47,599 nucleotides of DNA from Actinomycetota bacterium. GTDB lineage: Bacteria > Actinomycetota > Thermoleophilia > Gaiellales > F1-60-MAGs149. The first letter of the stretch is position 1. Each line of letters opens with the position of its first letter. The stretch is from contig VFJZ01000052.1 of NCBI GenBank assembly GCA_009885805.1, positions 1-47,599 of the forward strand, read 5' to 3'. This document shows, piece after piece, positions 1 through 8,269 of this stretch. The notes beneath the pieces are model-generated. The model was given only the letters and a program-made list of their open reading frames with translations, had not been told where the DNA came from and did no database searches. Made by a program: the position numbers and the translations under genes.

Positions 1-1
1 C

Positions 2-1084
2 GGGGCGTACGGCGGCGCCGCGCGGATGGGCATCGCTGCCTGGAACGCGACCGGCATGCGCATGACGCTCGTGCCGGCGCCGGCGCCACGGGCCCTGATC
101 CGGATTCGGACCGTGCGCCGCGGTCAGGAGGGGCTCGACTGCCTCGGCGCGGCCGGCGCGACGGCCGCGCCGCCGAACGGCACCGGCGGTATCTCGTTCG
201 GAGACGTGGCGGTCGTCCGCGGCTGCCGCGACCGCGACCTCTTCCGTCAGATCATGGCGCACGAGATCGGTCACGCGATCGGACTCGGCCACGAGAACCG
301 TCGCTGCTCGACGATGGTCGCCTCCAATGATCGCGGCGAACGTCTTTGCGGCCGGCGCTGGTTGCAGCGCTGCCGTGTGATCCAGCCCGACGACATCCGC
401 GGCGTCGTCCGCTACTACGGCGGCCGGCGACGCCCGATCACGACGGCGATGCTGTCTGCCTGCCAGGACCGGGCACCGCGAAGCGCGGGCGGTCTGCGCA
501 TCGACGCGGACCCGCTCGGGACGATCGCGACGGCCGGCCTCCGGGTGTTCGGTCGCGGCGGTGTCGCCGTGGTCGTCGGACGACGGCGCGGCGCCTGCCC
601 GTCGTCCCCGGTCGACCGGCGCGCCGAGTTCTTCTACGCGGTGTCGACGGCGCGCCTCGTCCCGGCCTTCGGCCAGCAGGCGGAGCCGGGCAGCTGGTGC
701 TACCGCAGCTGGCGCGTCTCTGCCGGCGGTCGCTGGTCGCGGCCGCGGGGCGTTCGCGTCGTGCACGGCACGCGGACGCCGGCCGTGCGGATCGGCTTGA
801 CGGTGACCCCCACACCGGCGGGACAGGTCATCACCTACACGCAGCCGGCCGCGCCCGTCGACTGGCAGACGAACGTCGAGTTCCGGAACGGGACCTGCGC
901 CGCGCCGCTCACCGGCGGCACGATCGACTTCGGGACGCCTGCAACCGGAGCCGTGCGGACGGTGGACGATGCGAATCCCGTGCCGCCGGGCGGCACGCGC
1001 TGCTACCGCGTCGCAATCCACGACGGCTCGTACCCGACCTTCCCGGCCGGGTTCGTTGCGGAGTTCGACTACCAGGCCGCGTAG
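2..1084 (+). CDS. Matrixin-type zinc metalloprotease, secreted (5' partial)
   Basis: The reading frame is open to the left edge (GAYGGAARMG precedes the first ATG at 26), so the true start and any signal peptide lie outside the window. Counting from ATG 26, residues 79-89 read HEIGHAIGLGH, the HExxHxxGxxH zinc site of metzincins, and the CSTM stretch about eight residues later fits the Met-turn. Residues about 150-352 hold two beta-rich, cysteine-containing segments (GSWCYRSWRV and GGTRCYRVAI), possibly Ig/FN3-like modules. The family hydrolyses peptide bonds outside the cell. The substrate is unknown. The 3' end overlaps the convergent aminotransferase by 16 bases. Protease assignment is good; the C-terminal domain identity is inference. 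Confidence 0.75.
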   Translation, partial: GAYGGAARMGIAAWNATGMRMTLVPAPAPRALIRIRTVRRGQEGLDCLGAAGATAAPPNGTGGISFGDVAVVRGCRDRDLFRQIMAHEIGHAIGLGHENRRCSTMVASNDRGERLCGRRWLQRCRVIQPDDIRGVVRYYGGRRRPITTAMLSACQDRAPRSAGGLRIDADPLGTIATAGLRVFGRGGVAVVVGRRRGACPSSPVDRRAEFFYAVSTARLVPAFGQQAEPGSWCYRSWRVSAGGRWSRPRGVRVVHGTRTPAVRIGLTVTPTPAGQVITYTQPAAPVDWQTNVEFRNGTCAAPLTGGTIDFGTPATGAVRTVDDANPVPPGGTRCYRVAIHDGSYPTFPAGFVAEFDYQAA

Positions 1085-2331
1085 GCCGCGACGGCTGAAT
1101 CCGGCACGCGCCCGGCCGCGACATCGTCGAGCGCCCGGCCGATCAGGGCGACGCCCTCGTCGATCTCGGCGTCGCTGATCGTCAGAGCCGGCGTCAGCTC
1201 CAGGACGTCCCGACCCACGAAGTAGAAGACGGCGCCGAGCTCGAGCGCGCGCACGCACGCCTTCGCCCCGGCGCCGCGTTCGGCTAGCTCGACGCCGATC
1301 GCCAACCCGCGGCCGCGCACGTCGCGGACGAGCGGATGGCCAAGCGCGCGCAGGCCTGCCGTGAATCGTTCGCCGGCGACGGCAGCACGCGGGGCGAGGC
1401 GCTCCCGCGCAATCGTGTCGAGAACGGCGAGGCCGGCCGAGGCGCACGCCGGGTTGCCTGCCGTCGTCATCAGGGAGAACGCGGTCGTGTGGTCCATCAC
1501 CGCCACCGGGCCGATCACCGCCGACAGCGGCAGGCCTCCGCCGAGGCCCTTGCCGAGGCAGATGATGTCCGGAACGATCTCCTCCGCCTCGAACGCGTGC
1601 AGGTGCCCGGTGCGTGCGAGCCCGACCTTGACCTCGTCGCAGACGAGGAGGATCCCGTGCGCGCGACAGCGGGCAGCCAGGCCGTGCAGGAAGCCGGCCG
1701 GCGGGACGATCAGACCGCCGTCGGAGAGGATCGGCTCGACGAACAGCGCCGCCACCTCGCGGCCGTGTCGGGCGAGGTGCGCGTCGAGGATCTCCAGCAC
1801 GTCGCCACCCGCTTCGGCGCCCTCGCGCGGGTCGGGGTACGGCAGCTGGATCAGGCCGGGCGCCTTGGCGCCGTGGTCGAGCGACGGGTGCCCGGAGATC
1901 GCGCTCGACCCGGCGAGGCCACCGTGGTAGGCGCCCTCGAACGCGACCACACGTGGGCGGCCGGTGGCCGCGGTGACGACGCGGGCGGCCGTGTCGTTGG
2001 CGTCCGACCCGGAGTGGCCGAACCAGACCCGACGGGAGTCGGCGTCCGGGAGTGTCGCCAGCAGGCGCTCGGCGAGTGCGACGGCGGGCTCGTTGACCGC
2101 GGAGAGGATGCTCGCACCCGCCATGTCGACCAGGGCCCGCGCCACCGCCGCCCCGATCGACGGATGGCTGTTGCCGAGCGCACAGGCGCCCCACGACGCC
2201 GACAGGTCGAGGACGTCGCGCCCATCTTCCAGCCGCAGCCGCGACCCCTGGCCGCCCGTGACGGCGAGGCCGGAGAACCGCAGCTTGTTGATGCCGGCAA
2301 TGACGGCGGCGTCGCGCTCGAGCAAACCCAT
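1069..2331 (-). CDS. PLP-dependent class III aminotransferase
   Basis: A fold-type I PLP enzyme of the class III (omega-aminotransferase / glutamate-1-semialdehyde aminomutase) group, 420 aa from ATG 2331. Visible elements are the phosphate-binding stretch HSGSDAND, the AYHG motif, the cofactor Asp in CDEVKVGLAR (about residue 232) and the Schiff-base Lys in CLGKGLGGG (about 261). I chose ATG 2331 over ATG 2352 because a TACCGT hexamer sits 6 bases upstream, the leaderless pattern seen repeatedly in this window. The gene is divergent from, and overlaps, the EamA transporter start. The amino donor and acceptor cannot be told from sequence; a GABA- or diaminobutyrate-type substrate is only a guess. 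Confidence 0.85.
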   Translation of the reverse strand: MGLLERDAAVIAGINKLRFSGLAVTGGQGSRLRLEDGRDVLDLSASWGACALGNSHPSIGAAVARALVDMAGASILSAVNEPAVALAERLLATLPDADSRRVWFGHSGSDANDTAARVVTAATGRPRVVAFEGAYHGGLAGSSAISGHPSLDHGAKAPGLIQLPYPDPREGAEAGGDVLEILDAHLARHGREVAALFVEPILSDGGLIVPPAGFLHGLAARCRAHGILLVCDEVKVGLARTGHLHAFEAEEIVPDIICLGKGLGGGLPLSAVIGPVAVMDHTTAFSLMTTAGNPACASAGLAVLDTIARERLAPRAAVAGERFTAGLRALGHPLVRDVRGRGLAIGVELAERGAGAKACVRALELGAVFYFVGRDVLELTPALTISDAEIDEGVALIGRALDDVAAGRVPDSAVAAYAAW

Positions 2332-3199
2332 ACCGGTACGGTACGCCGTCATCGTCCCCGCCGCCTTCGTCTTCCTCTGGTCGACCGGCTTCGTCGGCGC
2401 GCGGCTCGTCGCGCCCCACGCCGAGCCGCTGACGCTGCTGGCGATCCGGTTCGCGATCGCGGCCGCGATCGCCGCGCTCGTCGTCGCCTGGCGCCGTCCC
2501 GCCCTCCCGTCGCGGCGGCTCGCCGCGCACGTTGCCGTCGTCGGCTTGACACTGCACGGGGTCTACCTCGGCGGCGTGTTCTGGTCGGTCGCCGAGGGGA
2601 TGCCGACCGGCGTCGCCGCGCTCGTCGCCGGGCTCCAACCGATCGTCACCGCGTGCCTGGTCGGCGCCGTCCTCGGCGAGCGGGTCACCGGCGGCCAGTG
2701 GCTCGGCTTCGCAGCGGGGCTCGCCGGAATCGGCATGGTCCTGTGGGAGCGGCTCGTGATCGGCGAGGTCGGGGCGCTCGCAATCGTCCTTGCCTTCGTC
2801 GCCCTGGCGGGCGTCACGACGGGAACGCTGTACCAGAAGCGTTTCTGCACCGGCGTCGGCATCTGGCCGGGCGCGGTCACGCAGTACGCGGCCGCCGCCA
2901 TGCTGATGGCGGTCGGCAGCGTCGCCTTCGAGGGGCAACAGGTCACCTGGAACGCCGAGGTCCTCGGCGGCCTGGCCTGGATGGTGATCGTGCTCTCGAT
3001 CGGCGCGATCTCGTTGCTGATGATCGTGATCCGCCGCTCCACCGCCGCGAGCACCGTCTCGCTCATGTACCTGACGCCGCCGCTCGCCGCGGTCGAGGCG
3101 TTCCTGATCTTCGGCGAGGAACTGCACGCCCTGGCGATCGCCGGCATCGCCGTCGCCGGCGCCGGCGTCTTCCTGGTGCAGCGCACGGCCCGGGCGTAA
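2291..3199 (+). CDS. EamA/DMT-superfamily membrane transporter
   Basis: About 302 aa with ten predicted hydrophobic segments in two EamA-like repeats, beginning VRYAVIVPAAFVFLWSTGF. Repeat one carries the typical GVFWSVAEGMPTGVAALVAG and repeat two the SLMYLTPPLAAVEAFLIFGE stretch. DMT proteins of this type usually export amino acids or metabolites across the inner membrane; the substrate is unknown. The start is uncertain: ATG 2291 and ATG 2300 are in frame and both lie inside the divergent aminotransferase, and no ATG/GTG exists between 2300 and the first membrane segment. It sits 9 bases before the acetamidase gene. Confidence 0.85.
   Translation: MPAMTAASRSSKPIPVRYAVIVPAAFVFLWSTGFVGARLVAPHAEPLTLLAIRFAIAAAIAALVVAWRRPALPSRRLAAHVAVVGLTLHGVYLGGVFWSVAEGMPTGVAALVAGLQPIVTACLVGAVLGERVTGGQWLGFAAGLAGIGMVLWERLVIGEVGALAIVLAFVALAGVTTGTLYQKRFCTGVGIWPGAVTQYAAAAMLMAVGSVAFEGQQVTWNAEVLGGLAWMVIVLSIGAISLLMIVIRRSTAASTVSLMYLTPPLAAVEAFLIFGEELHALAIAGIAVAGAGVFLVQRTARA
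2338..2343 (-). promoter_or_regulatory. Leaderless-type -10 box (TACCGT)
   Basis: TACCGT on the reverse strand lies 6 bases before ATG 2331 of the class III aminotransferase. It fits TANNNT at a spacing that would put the transcript start at or next to the start codon. It also supports the internal ATG as the start. Confidence 0.45.
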
Positions 3200-3202
3200 G
3201 CT
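3197..3202 (+). promoter_or_regulatory. Leaderless-type -10 box (TAAGCT)
   Basis: TAAGCT lies 6 bases before ATG 3209 of the acetamidase gene and overlaps the TAA stop of the EamA gene. It fits the TANNNT pattern, but the stop codon supplies the TA, so it may be chance. Confidence 0.3.
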
Positions 3203-3208
3203 GCCGGC

Positions 3209-4135
3209 ATGGCCATCATCGCCGTCGACCACGAGATCAGCCGCGAGCATCACGTCTGGGCGTTCGGCCCGAGCATGGAACCGGTGGTGACGGTCGATCC
3301 CGGCGCCGTCCTGCGACTGGAGCTGAACGACTGCTTCCACGGCCAGGTGACGAGCGAGGACGACCTCTTCACCGCCCTCGACCTGGAGCGCGTCAATGCC
3401 GCCACCGGCCCGATCGCAGTCCGTGGCGCCGAGCCGGGCGACTCCCTCGTCGTGGAACTGCTCGAGATCAGCCCGGGGCCGCGTGGCGCCGCGATGGTGA
3501 TCCCCGGCTTCGGTCAGCTCGCAGCGAAGGTGCCCGGGCCGGTGACGCGGATCTTCAGGGTCGAGGACGGCGTGATCCACATGAACGACCGGGTGCGCTT
3601 CCCGATCCGTCCGATGGTCGGCGTGATCGGTTGCGCGACGGGCGGCGCCGAATGCATCAACTTCCTCGCCGGCGAGCACGGCGGCAACCTCGACAACCAC
3701 CTGCACGGCCCCGGCTCGACCGTCTATCTCCCCGTCCGCCAGGACGGCGGCATGCTCGCGATCGGCGACATGCACGCCTGCATGGGTGATGGCGAGATCT
3801 CGGGGACGGGCGTGGAGATCGACGGCGAGATCCTGATTCGCGTCGGTCTCCTGAAGGGCGCGCAGGGCACCTGGCCCGTGACGGAGTTGGCCGACTGCTG
3901 GGTGACGCACGGCACGACGCTCGGCGACCTCGGCGGCGCGATCGAGATCGCCTGCGAGGAGGCCGCGCGACTGCTGGTCGACCATCACGACTTCACGCTG
4001 GCCGACGCGTTCATCTTCCTCAGCGTCGCCTGCGACGTCGGCATCGCGCAGAGCTGCCAGCCCTCTCCGGCGAGCGCGATCGCGCGCGTGAAGGTGCCGA
4101 AAATCTCCGCCTGCCCGGCGCCCTTCCGCGCGTGA
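3209..4135 (+). CDS. Acetamidase/formamidase family protein
   Basis: 308 aa resembling the FmdA/AmdA family throughout: RLELNDCFHGQV near the N-terminus, the PIAVRGAEPGDSL segment, HMNDRVRFPIRPMVGVIG, GGNLDNHLHGPG and MHACMGDGEISGTGVE. Members hydrolyse short-chain amides to ammonia and the acid in the cytoplasm. The His/Asp-rich stretches near residues 150-195 fit a metal-dependent amidase, and the length is normal. The next gene starts inside its stop (GTGA), so the two are probably co-translated, which suggests amide- or amino-acid-nitrogen salvage. Exact substrate unknown. Confidence 0.9.
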   Translation: MAIIAVDHEISREHHVWAFGPSMEPVVTVDPGAVLRLELNDCFHGQVTSEDDLFTALDLERVNAATGPIAVRGAEPGDSLVVELLEISPGPRGAAMVIPGFGQLAAKVPGPVTRIFRVEDGVIHMNDRVRFPIRPMVGVIGCATGGAECINFLAGEHGGNLDNHLHGPGSTVYLPVRQDGGMLAIGDMHACMGDGEISGTGVEIDGEILIRVGLLKGAQGTWPVTELADCWVTHGTTLGDLGGAIEIACEEAARLLVDHHDFTLADAFIFLSVACDVGIAQSCQPSPASAIARVKVPKISACPAPFRA

Positions 4136-5280
4136 TACTGCCGCGCCCGGCGGCGACGATCGCCGCGATGCCGCGCTCCGGGATCCGCGAGGTGATGGAG
4201 CTCGCGATGGCGCGCGGCGACACGCTCAACCTCGGCTTCGGCGAGCCCGACTTCGACACGCCGCCGCACATCGTCGCCGCCGCGGACGCGGCCGCCCGCG
4301 CCGGCCGGACGCGCTACACGGCGAGCCGCGGCGTCCCCGAGCTGCGGGAGGCGGCGGCAGCGAGCCTCGCCCGCCGCGGCGTGCCGGTCTCGGCCGACCG
4401 GATCGTGGCGACCGCCGGTGGCGTCCAGGGCGTCCTGGCCACGCTCGCCGCCCTGGCGGAGCGCGGCGACGCCGTCCTCGTGCCCGACCCCGGCTGGCCG
4501 AACTACGCAGGGATCTGCACCCTCCTCGGGCTCGAGGTGATCCGCTACCCGCTGCCGCCCGCGCCCGGCTTCGAACCCGACCTCGAACGGCTCGACGCGC
4601 TCGCGGCGCGCGCACGGGTGCGCGTCATGATCACGAACACGCCGTCGAACCCGACCGGCGCCGTCTGGCGTGGCGAGACGGTCGCGGCGACGGTCGCGAT
4701 CGCTGCCCGTCACGGCCTCGCGGTGCTGTCCGACGAGGTATACGACGAGATGGCGTTCGACGGCGAGCACGTCCCGTCGATTCCGTTCGACCCGGACCGC
4801 GTGGTCGCGATCCACTCGCTGTCGAAGACGTATGCGATGACCGGCTGGCGGATCGCGTACCTCGCTGCCCCGGCGGCACTCGTCCCGGTCATCGCGAAGG
4901 TGCCGGAGGTCGAGATCTCCTGCCCGACTGCACCGGCGCAGTGGGCGGCGGTCGCCGCCCTGAGCGGGCCGCAGGACTGCGTGACCGAGATGCGCGACGC
5001 GTACCGCGAGCGCCGCGACCTCGCCGTGCGCCTGCTGCGTGACGAGGGCCTGTTCGTCGCCGAGCCGCGCGGCGCGTTCTACATCTTCGCCGACGTGTCC
5101 GCTGCAACGACGGACACGCTGGCGTTCGCCAAGCGCCTCGTCACCGACCACGGCGTCGCCTGCGCGCCGGGAGATACCTTCGGCCCCGGCGGGGCCGGAC
5201 TGCTCCGACTGTCGCTGGCCGCGGCACCGGACGTGATCGCCGAGGCGATCGGCCGGATCGGCGCTGCCGTCAGGGCCTGA
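4132..5280 (+). CDS. Class I/II PLP-dependent aminotransferase
   Basis: 382 aa from GTG 4132, overlapping the acetamidase stop by 4 bases. The aspartate/tyrosine aminotransferase-like core is complete: NLGFGEPDFDTP near residue 33, the PGWPNY segment near 120, N172 in NTPSNPTG, D201 and Y204 in SDEVYDEM, the Schiff-base K232 in SLSKTYAMTGWR, and R240 in the same stretch. The C-terminal GPGGAGLLRLSLA supplies the usual carboxylate-binding Arg. It transfers amino groups between an amino acid and a 2-oxo acid. Coupling to an amidase suggests a linked amino-acid catabolic role; substrate not predictable. Confidence 0.9.
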   Translation: MILPRPAATIAAMPRSGIREVMELAMARGDTLNLGFGEPDFDTPPHIVAAADAAARAGRTRYTASRGVPELREAAAASLARRGVPVSADRIVATAGGVQGVLATLAALAERGDAVLVPDPGWPNYAGICTLLGLEVIRYPLPPAPGFEPDLERLDALAARARVRVMITNTPSNPTGAVWRGETVAATVAIAARHGLAVLSDEVYDEMAFDGEHVPSIPFDPDRVVAIHSLSKTYAMTGWRIAYLAAPAALVPVIAKVPEVEISCPTAPAQWAAVAALSGPQDCVTEMRDAYRERRDLAVRLLRDEGLFVAEPRGAFYIFADVSAATTDTLAFAKRLVTDHGVACAPGDTFGPGGAGLLRLSLAAAPDVIAEAIGRIGAAVRA

Positions 5281-5824
5281 TCGCCGTGAGCCGCTCGAGG
5301 ACGAGCGCGGTGTCCGCCACGGGCACGCCGGTGAGATGCGCATCGCGCTCGGCGAAGTCGGTGCGAATCACCCGCACCGCGGTCGCGAGACCGGCTTCGT
5401 CGCCGTCCGCGAGGGCGACCAGAGCCGTGGCCGTCCGCTCGAACGCGCCGCCCTCGGCGGCCATGACGCCGGCCGCACGGCGGACACGGTCGTCGTCGCC
5501 GAGCACGGCGGCCGCGAGGGCCTCGGCGTAGGCCGCAACCGGCGACGCGGAGTCGGCCGGAAGCTGCGCGAGCGTGTACGTCGCCGCCTCGTGGGGCTCG
5601 CCGGCCAGGACGGCCGTCTTCAGCATGCCGACGAGCCGCCCGAACGACAGCGGCGTCGCCGCCTCCCAGGATGCCCGGTAGCTCGCCGTTGCCACTGCGA
5701 AGTGGGGCGCAGGGTCGCCACCGGCGAGGTGCGCGCGGAGCCCCTCGGCCTCGGCAGCGAGCGCCTCGTCCAGTCGCTGGAGATGCGATTCGGTGATTTC
5801 ACGAGTGTACTTGGAGAACCTCAC
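5270..5824 (-). CDS. Hypothetical cytosolic protein, Ala-rich helical
   Basis: About 184 aa from GTG 5824 (VRFSKYTREITESHLQRLDE); a longer form from TTG 5890 is possible but would overlap the ribosome-binding site of the divergent permease. The sequence is Ala/Glu-rich and looks all-helical, with no signal peptide, membrane segment or motif that I recognise. The AAXLA-type helices resemble TPR-like or bookkeeping proteins. It is convergent with the aminotransferase, overlapping it by 11 bases, and divergent from the APC permease. No function assigned. Confidence 0.6.
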   Translation of the reverse strand: MRFSKYTREITESHLQRLDEALAAEAEGLRAHLAGGDPAPHFAVATASYRASWEAATPLSFGRLVGMLKTAVLAGEPHEAATYTLAQLPADSASPVAAYAEALAAAVLGDDDRVRRAAGVMAAEGGAFERTATALVALADGDEAGLATAVRVIRTDFAERDAHLTGVPVADTALVLERLTAIRP

Positions 5825-5879
5825 CCCTTGCGTCCGAACGCCCGTGGGTTCAAGATGGCGCCGTCCTACGGACTTCCTG

Positions 5880-5886
5880 GGGAGGA
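5880..5886 (+). promoter_or_regulatory. Shine-Dalgarno site that fixes the TTG start of the permease
   Basis: GGGAGGA (5880-5886) is 6-7 bases before TTG 5893 but 15 or more before the next in-frame ATG at 5902. The spacing favours the rare TTG start. It is one of the few strong SD sites in the window. Confidence 0.6.
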
Positions 5887-5892
5887 ACAACT

Positions 5893-7491
5893 TTGACCGA
5901 GATGCACCACGAGGGGACCGTCACGAACGTCGACATCTCGCAACGCGACGACGTCGACAAGCTGCGTGGCGGCGCCGTCGGCCTCATTCCGATTCTCTTT
6001 CTGTGCGTTACGGGCTCGGCGCCGCTGGCCGTGACGCTGTTCAACACACCCTACGTCGGGCCGTTCGGCTCCGGCTACGGCGGCCCCGGCGCCTTCGCGT
6101 TCGCGACGATCGTGCTGACGATCTTCTCGGTCTCGTACGTGCAGATGTGCCTGAAGATGCGGGCGGCCGGCGGCATGTACACGTTCGTGTCGCACGGCAT
6201 CGGGCGTCCGGCGGGGCTGATGTCGGGGTTCTCGCTGATGATCGCCTACACGATCTTCGGCACCTCGCTGATCGGTGGCTTCGCAGCCTTCACCCAGAAC
6301 ACGATCAACGTCCACGCAAGCTGGTTCCCCAACCTCGGTTGGATCTGGTACGCGCTGTTCGCCGTCGTGTGCGTGGCCGCGCTCGGCTACTTCGACGTGC
6401 AGATCTCGGCCAAGGTGCTCGGCGTCGCACTGATCGGCGAGGTCGTGATCATCCTCATCTTCACGGCAGCGGTGATGTTCCAGGGCGGCGCGGACGGCAT
6501 CTCGCTTACGCCGATTCTGCCGTGGAGCTTCGGTGAGGGCGTCGCGCCCGGCATCGGCGTCTTCTTCGCGTTCTGGTCGTGGGTCGGCTTCGAGGCCGCC
6601 CCGAACTATGCCGAGGAGTCGAAAGATCCGCAGCGGACGATCCCGATCGCCGTCTACTTCTCCTGCGTCGGCGTCGGTGTGCTCTACACGCTGATGATGT
6701 GGGCGGTCGTCACGGCCTACGGCGGCAACGGCGCGCTCGATGCGGCCTTCGCCGGCGGCGCCGCGACCGAGGAGGTGACGATCAACGGCTTCGCCTTCGT
6801 GCCCGGCTTCTCGAACATCGTCACGGGCCCGTTCGAGGCGTTCACCAGCCACTTCTTCGCCGCATTGATGGACTGGCTGATCGTGACGGGCGCGCTCGCC
6901 TGCGGCGCCGCGCTGCTGAACGCGGGCATCCGCTACTGGTACGCGCTCGGCCGTGAAGGGATCATGCCGCGCGCGCTCGGTCGGACGCACCCGAAGCACA
7001 AGACGCCGCACGTCGCCATCGTCGCGGTGATGGTCCTGAACACGACGCTGATCCTGGTCTTCTGGTTCCTCAACCGCGCGCCGCTCGAGATGTACGGGTG
7101 GCTGGCGGTGCAAGGCGTGATCTGGATCGTGCTCGTGCAGGCGCTGACGTCGCTGTCGACGTTCTTCTACTTCCGCCGCGAACACCCGACCGAGATGCAC
7201 TGGTGGAAGACGATCGCCGCTCCGTGGATCGGCTTCCTGGGCCAGATCTACGTGCTGCTGCTGCTGTACTCGAACCTCTACTTCCTGGCCGCCGGTGCGT
7301 TCTACGTGAACCCGCGGTTCGAGATTCCGTGGATCGACATCATGTACATGAGCGACAAGCTGCAGTTCTCGCTGATCGGCATCATCGGCGTCGCAGTCCC
7401 GGCGCTCAGCATCCTCTACGCCTACTACCTGAAGAGCGCGAACCCGAAGAAGTACGAGGTGCTCGGGCGCTTCGTCAACCAGGGCGCCTGA
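5893..7491 (+). CDS. APC-superfamily amino acid permease
   Basis: 532 aa from TTG 5893, with about twelve membrane segments. The first, LIPILFLCVTGSAPLAVTLF, carries the unwound-helix glycine motif of APC transporters. WSWVGFEAAPNYAEESKDPQRTIP is the characteristic APC signature around residues 230-255. The length fits bacterial amino acid/polyamine permeases. It acts in the inner membrane as a proton-coupled uptake or exchange system. It is followed 17 bases later by lutA, so it may import a substrate feeding that oxidation system (inference); amino acids remain the family default. Confidence 0.88.
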   Translation: MTEMHHEGTVTNVDISQRDDVDKLRGGAVGLIPILFLCVTGSAPLAVTLFNTPYVGPFGSGYGGPGAFAFATIVLTIFSVSYVQMCLKMRAAGGMYTFVSHGIGRPAGLMSGFSLMIAYTIFGTSLIGGFAAFTQNTINVHASWFPNLGWIWYALFAVVCVAALGYFDVQISAKVLGVALIGEVVIILIFTAAVMFQGGADGISLTPILPWSFGEGVAPGIGVFFAFWSWVGFEAAPNYAEESKDPQRTIPIAVYFSCVGVGVLYTLMMWAVVTAYGGNGALDAAFAGGAATEEVTINGFAFVPGFSNIVTGPFEAFTSHFFAALMDWLIVTGALACGAALLNAGIRYWYALGREGIMPRALGRTHPKHKTPHVAIVAVMVLNTTLILVFWFLNRAPLEMYGWLAVQGVIWIVLVQALTSLSTFFYFRREHPTEMHWWKTIAAPWIGFLGQIYVLLLLYSNLYFLAAGAFYVNPRFEIPWIDIMYMSDKLQFSLIGIIGVAVPALSILYAYYLKSANPKKYEVLGRFVNQGA

Positions 7492-7493
7492 AC

Positions 7494-7499
7494 TACTCT
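7494..7499 (+). promoter_or_regulatory. Leaderless-type -10 box of lutA (TACTCT)
   Basis: TACTCT ends 8 bases before ATG 7508 of lutA, in the short gap after the permease stop. No Shine-Dalgarno sequence is seen before this ATG, so leaderless transcription from this box is plausible. Confidence 0.45.
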
Positions 7500-7507
7500 G
7501 CGGCCCG

Positions 7508-8269
7508 ATGGCCGCGACTGACCGACCTGACGGGGAGGCGTCCGCTGGACGCCTCCCCGTCACGCTCTTCGGCACCTGCCTCGGCGATCTGATGACGCCG
7601 GACACCGTCGCCGACGCGAGCCGGGTGCTGACCGCGTGCGGCTGCGACGTTGCTGCTCCGCGAGGCGCCACCTGCTGCGGTCAGCCGGCCTTCAACTCGG
7701 GTTTCGACGACGCCGCGCGCCGCGTCGCGCGGCGGACGTTGCGGGCGCTGGCCCGGACGGCGGGACCCGTCGTCGTCCCCTCCGGGTCGTGCGGCGCGAT
7801 GATGCGGCTCCACTGGCGCGAGCTGTTCCGCGGCGACCGCGACGAGGCGGCCGCGCGCGCCGTCTCCGCCCGCGTCGTCGAGTGGTCTGCGTTCGTGGCC
7901 GAGCGGGAGTTGCCGCCGCTCGCCTGGAGTGGACGCGTCGGCTACCACGACGCCTGCCACGGCCTGCGCGAGCTGCGCGTGCGTGACGCGCCGCGGACGT
8001 TGCTCGCCGCCGTCGCGGGCCTGGAGCTGGTCGAGATCGGCTCGGCCGAGCGCTGCTGCGGCTTCGGCGGCAGCTTCGCCGTCCGCTATCCGGACGTCTC
8101 CGTTGCGATGGCCGACAGCAAGCTCGCGGACGTCGCCGCAGCGGCGGTCGACGTGCTCGTGTCGGGCGACGGCGGTTGCCTGCTGCACCTCGGCGGACGA
8201 CTGTCACGGACCGGCTCGCCCGTCCGCACGCTGCACCTCGCGTCCCTGCTCGCGGAGGCGCTGCCGTGA
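7508..8269 (+). CDS. lutA: L-lactate utilisation protein LutA (Fe-S oxidoreductase subunit)
   Basis: 253 aa. Two cysteine-rich CCG-type domains are visible: VTLFGTCLGDLM with GATCCGQPAFNSGF and VPSGSCGAMMR in the first half, then GYHDACHGLRELRV and AERCCGFGGSFAVRYP in the second. This is the LutA/LldE architecture. In the LutABC complex it helps oxidise L-lactate to pyruvate at the membrane or cytosol. The three lut genes overlap (GTGA and TGATG), so one operon is clear. ATG 7508 is the only in-frame start, yet the first codons carry a perfect 15-bp hairpin (7529-7561), which is unusual. Confidence 0.9.
   Translation: MAATDRPDGEASAGRLPVTLFGTCLGDLMTPDTVADASRVLTACGCDVAAPRGATCCGQPAFNSGFDDAARRVARRTLRALARTAGPVVVPSGSCGAMMRLHWRELFRGDRDEAAARAVSARVVEWSAFVAERELPPLAWSGRVGYHDACHGLRELRVRDAPRTLLAAVAGLELVEIGSAERCCGFGGSFAVRYPDVSVAMADSKLADVAAAAVDVLVSGDGGCLLHLGGRLSRTGSPVRTLHLASLLAEALP
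7529..7561 (+). terminator. Perfect 15-bp hairpin inside the first codons of lutA
   Basis: GACGGGGAGGCGTCC at 7529-7543, loop GCT, and its exact complement at 7547-7561. No T-run follows. The position, 38 bases after the permease stop, suits a terminator for that gene, but the hairpin also lies in lutA codons 8-18, so it could attenuate lut expression or separate the two units. Confidence 0.6.

Noticed and set aside
1336-3789. Very long overlapping open frames on the other strand (for example 817 codons here, others near 4.0-5.3, 14.9-16.9 and 27.9-29.9 kb)
   Set aside because: They are shadows caused by the high GC content: they run antisense or out of frame to clear family members and encode Arg/Pro-rich, low-information sequence.
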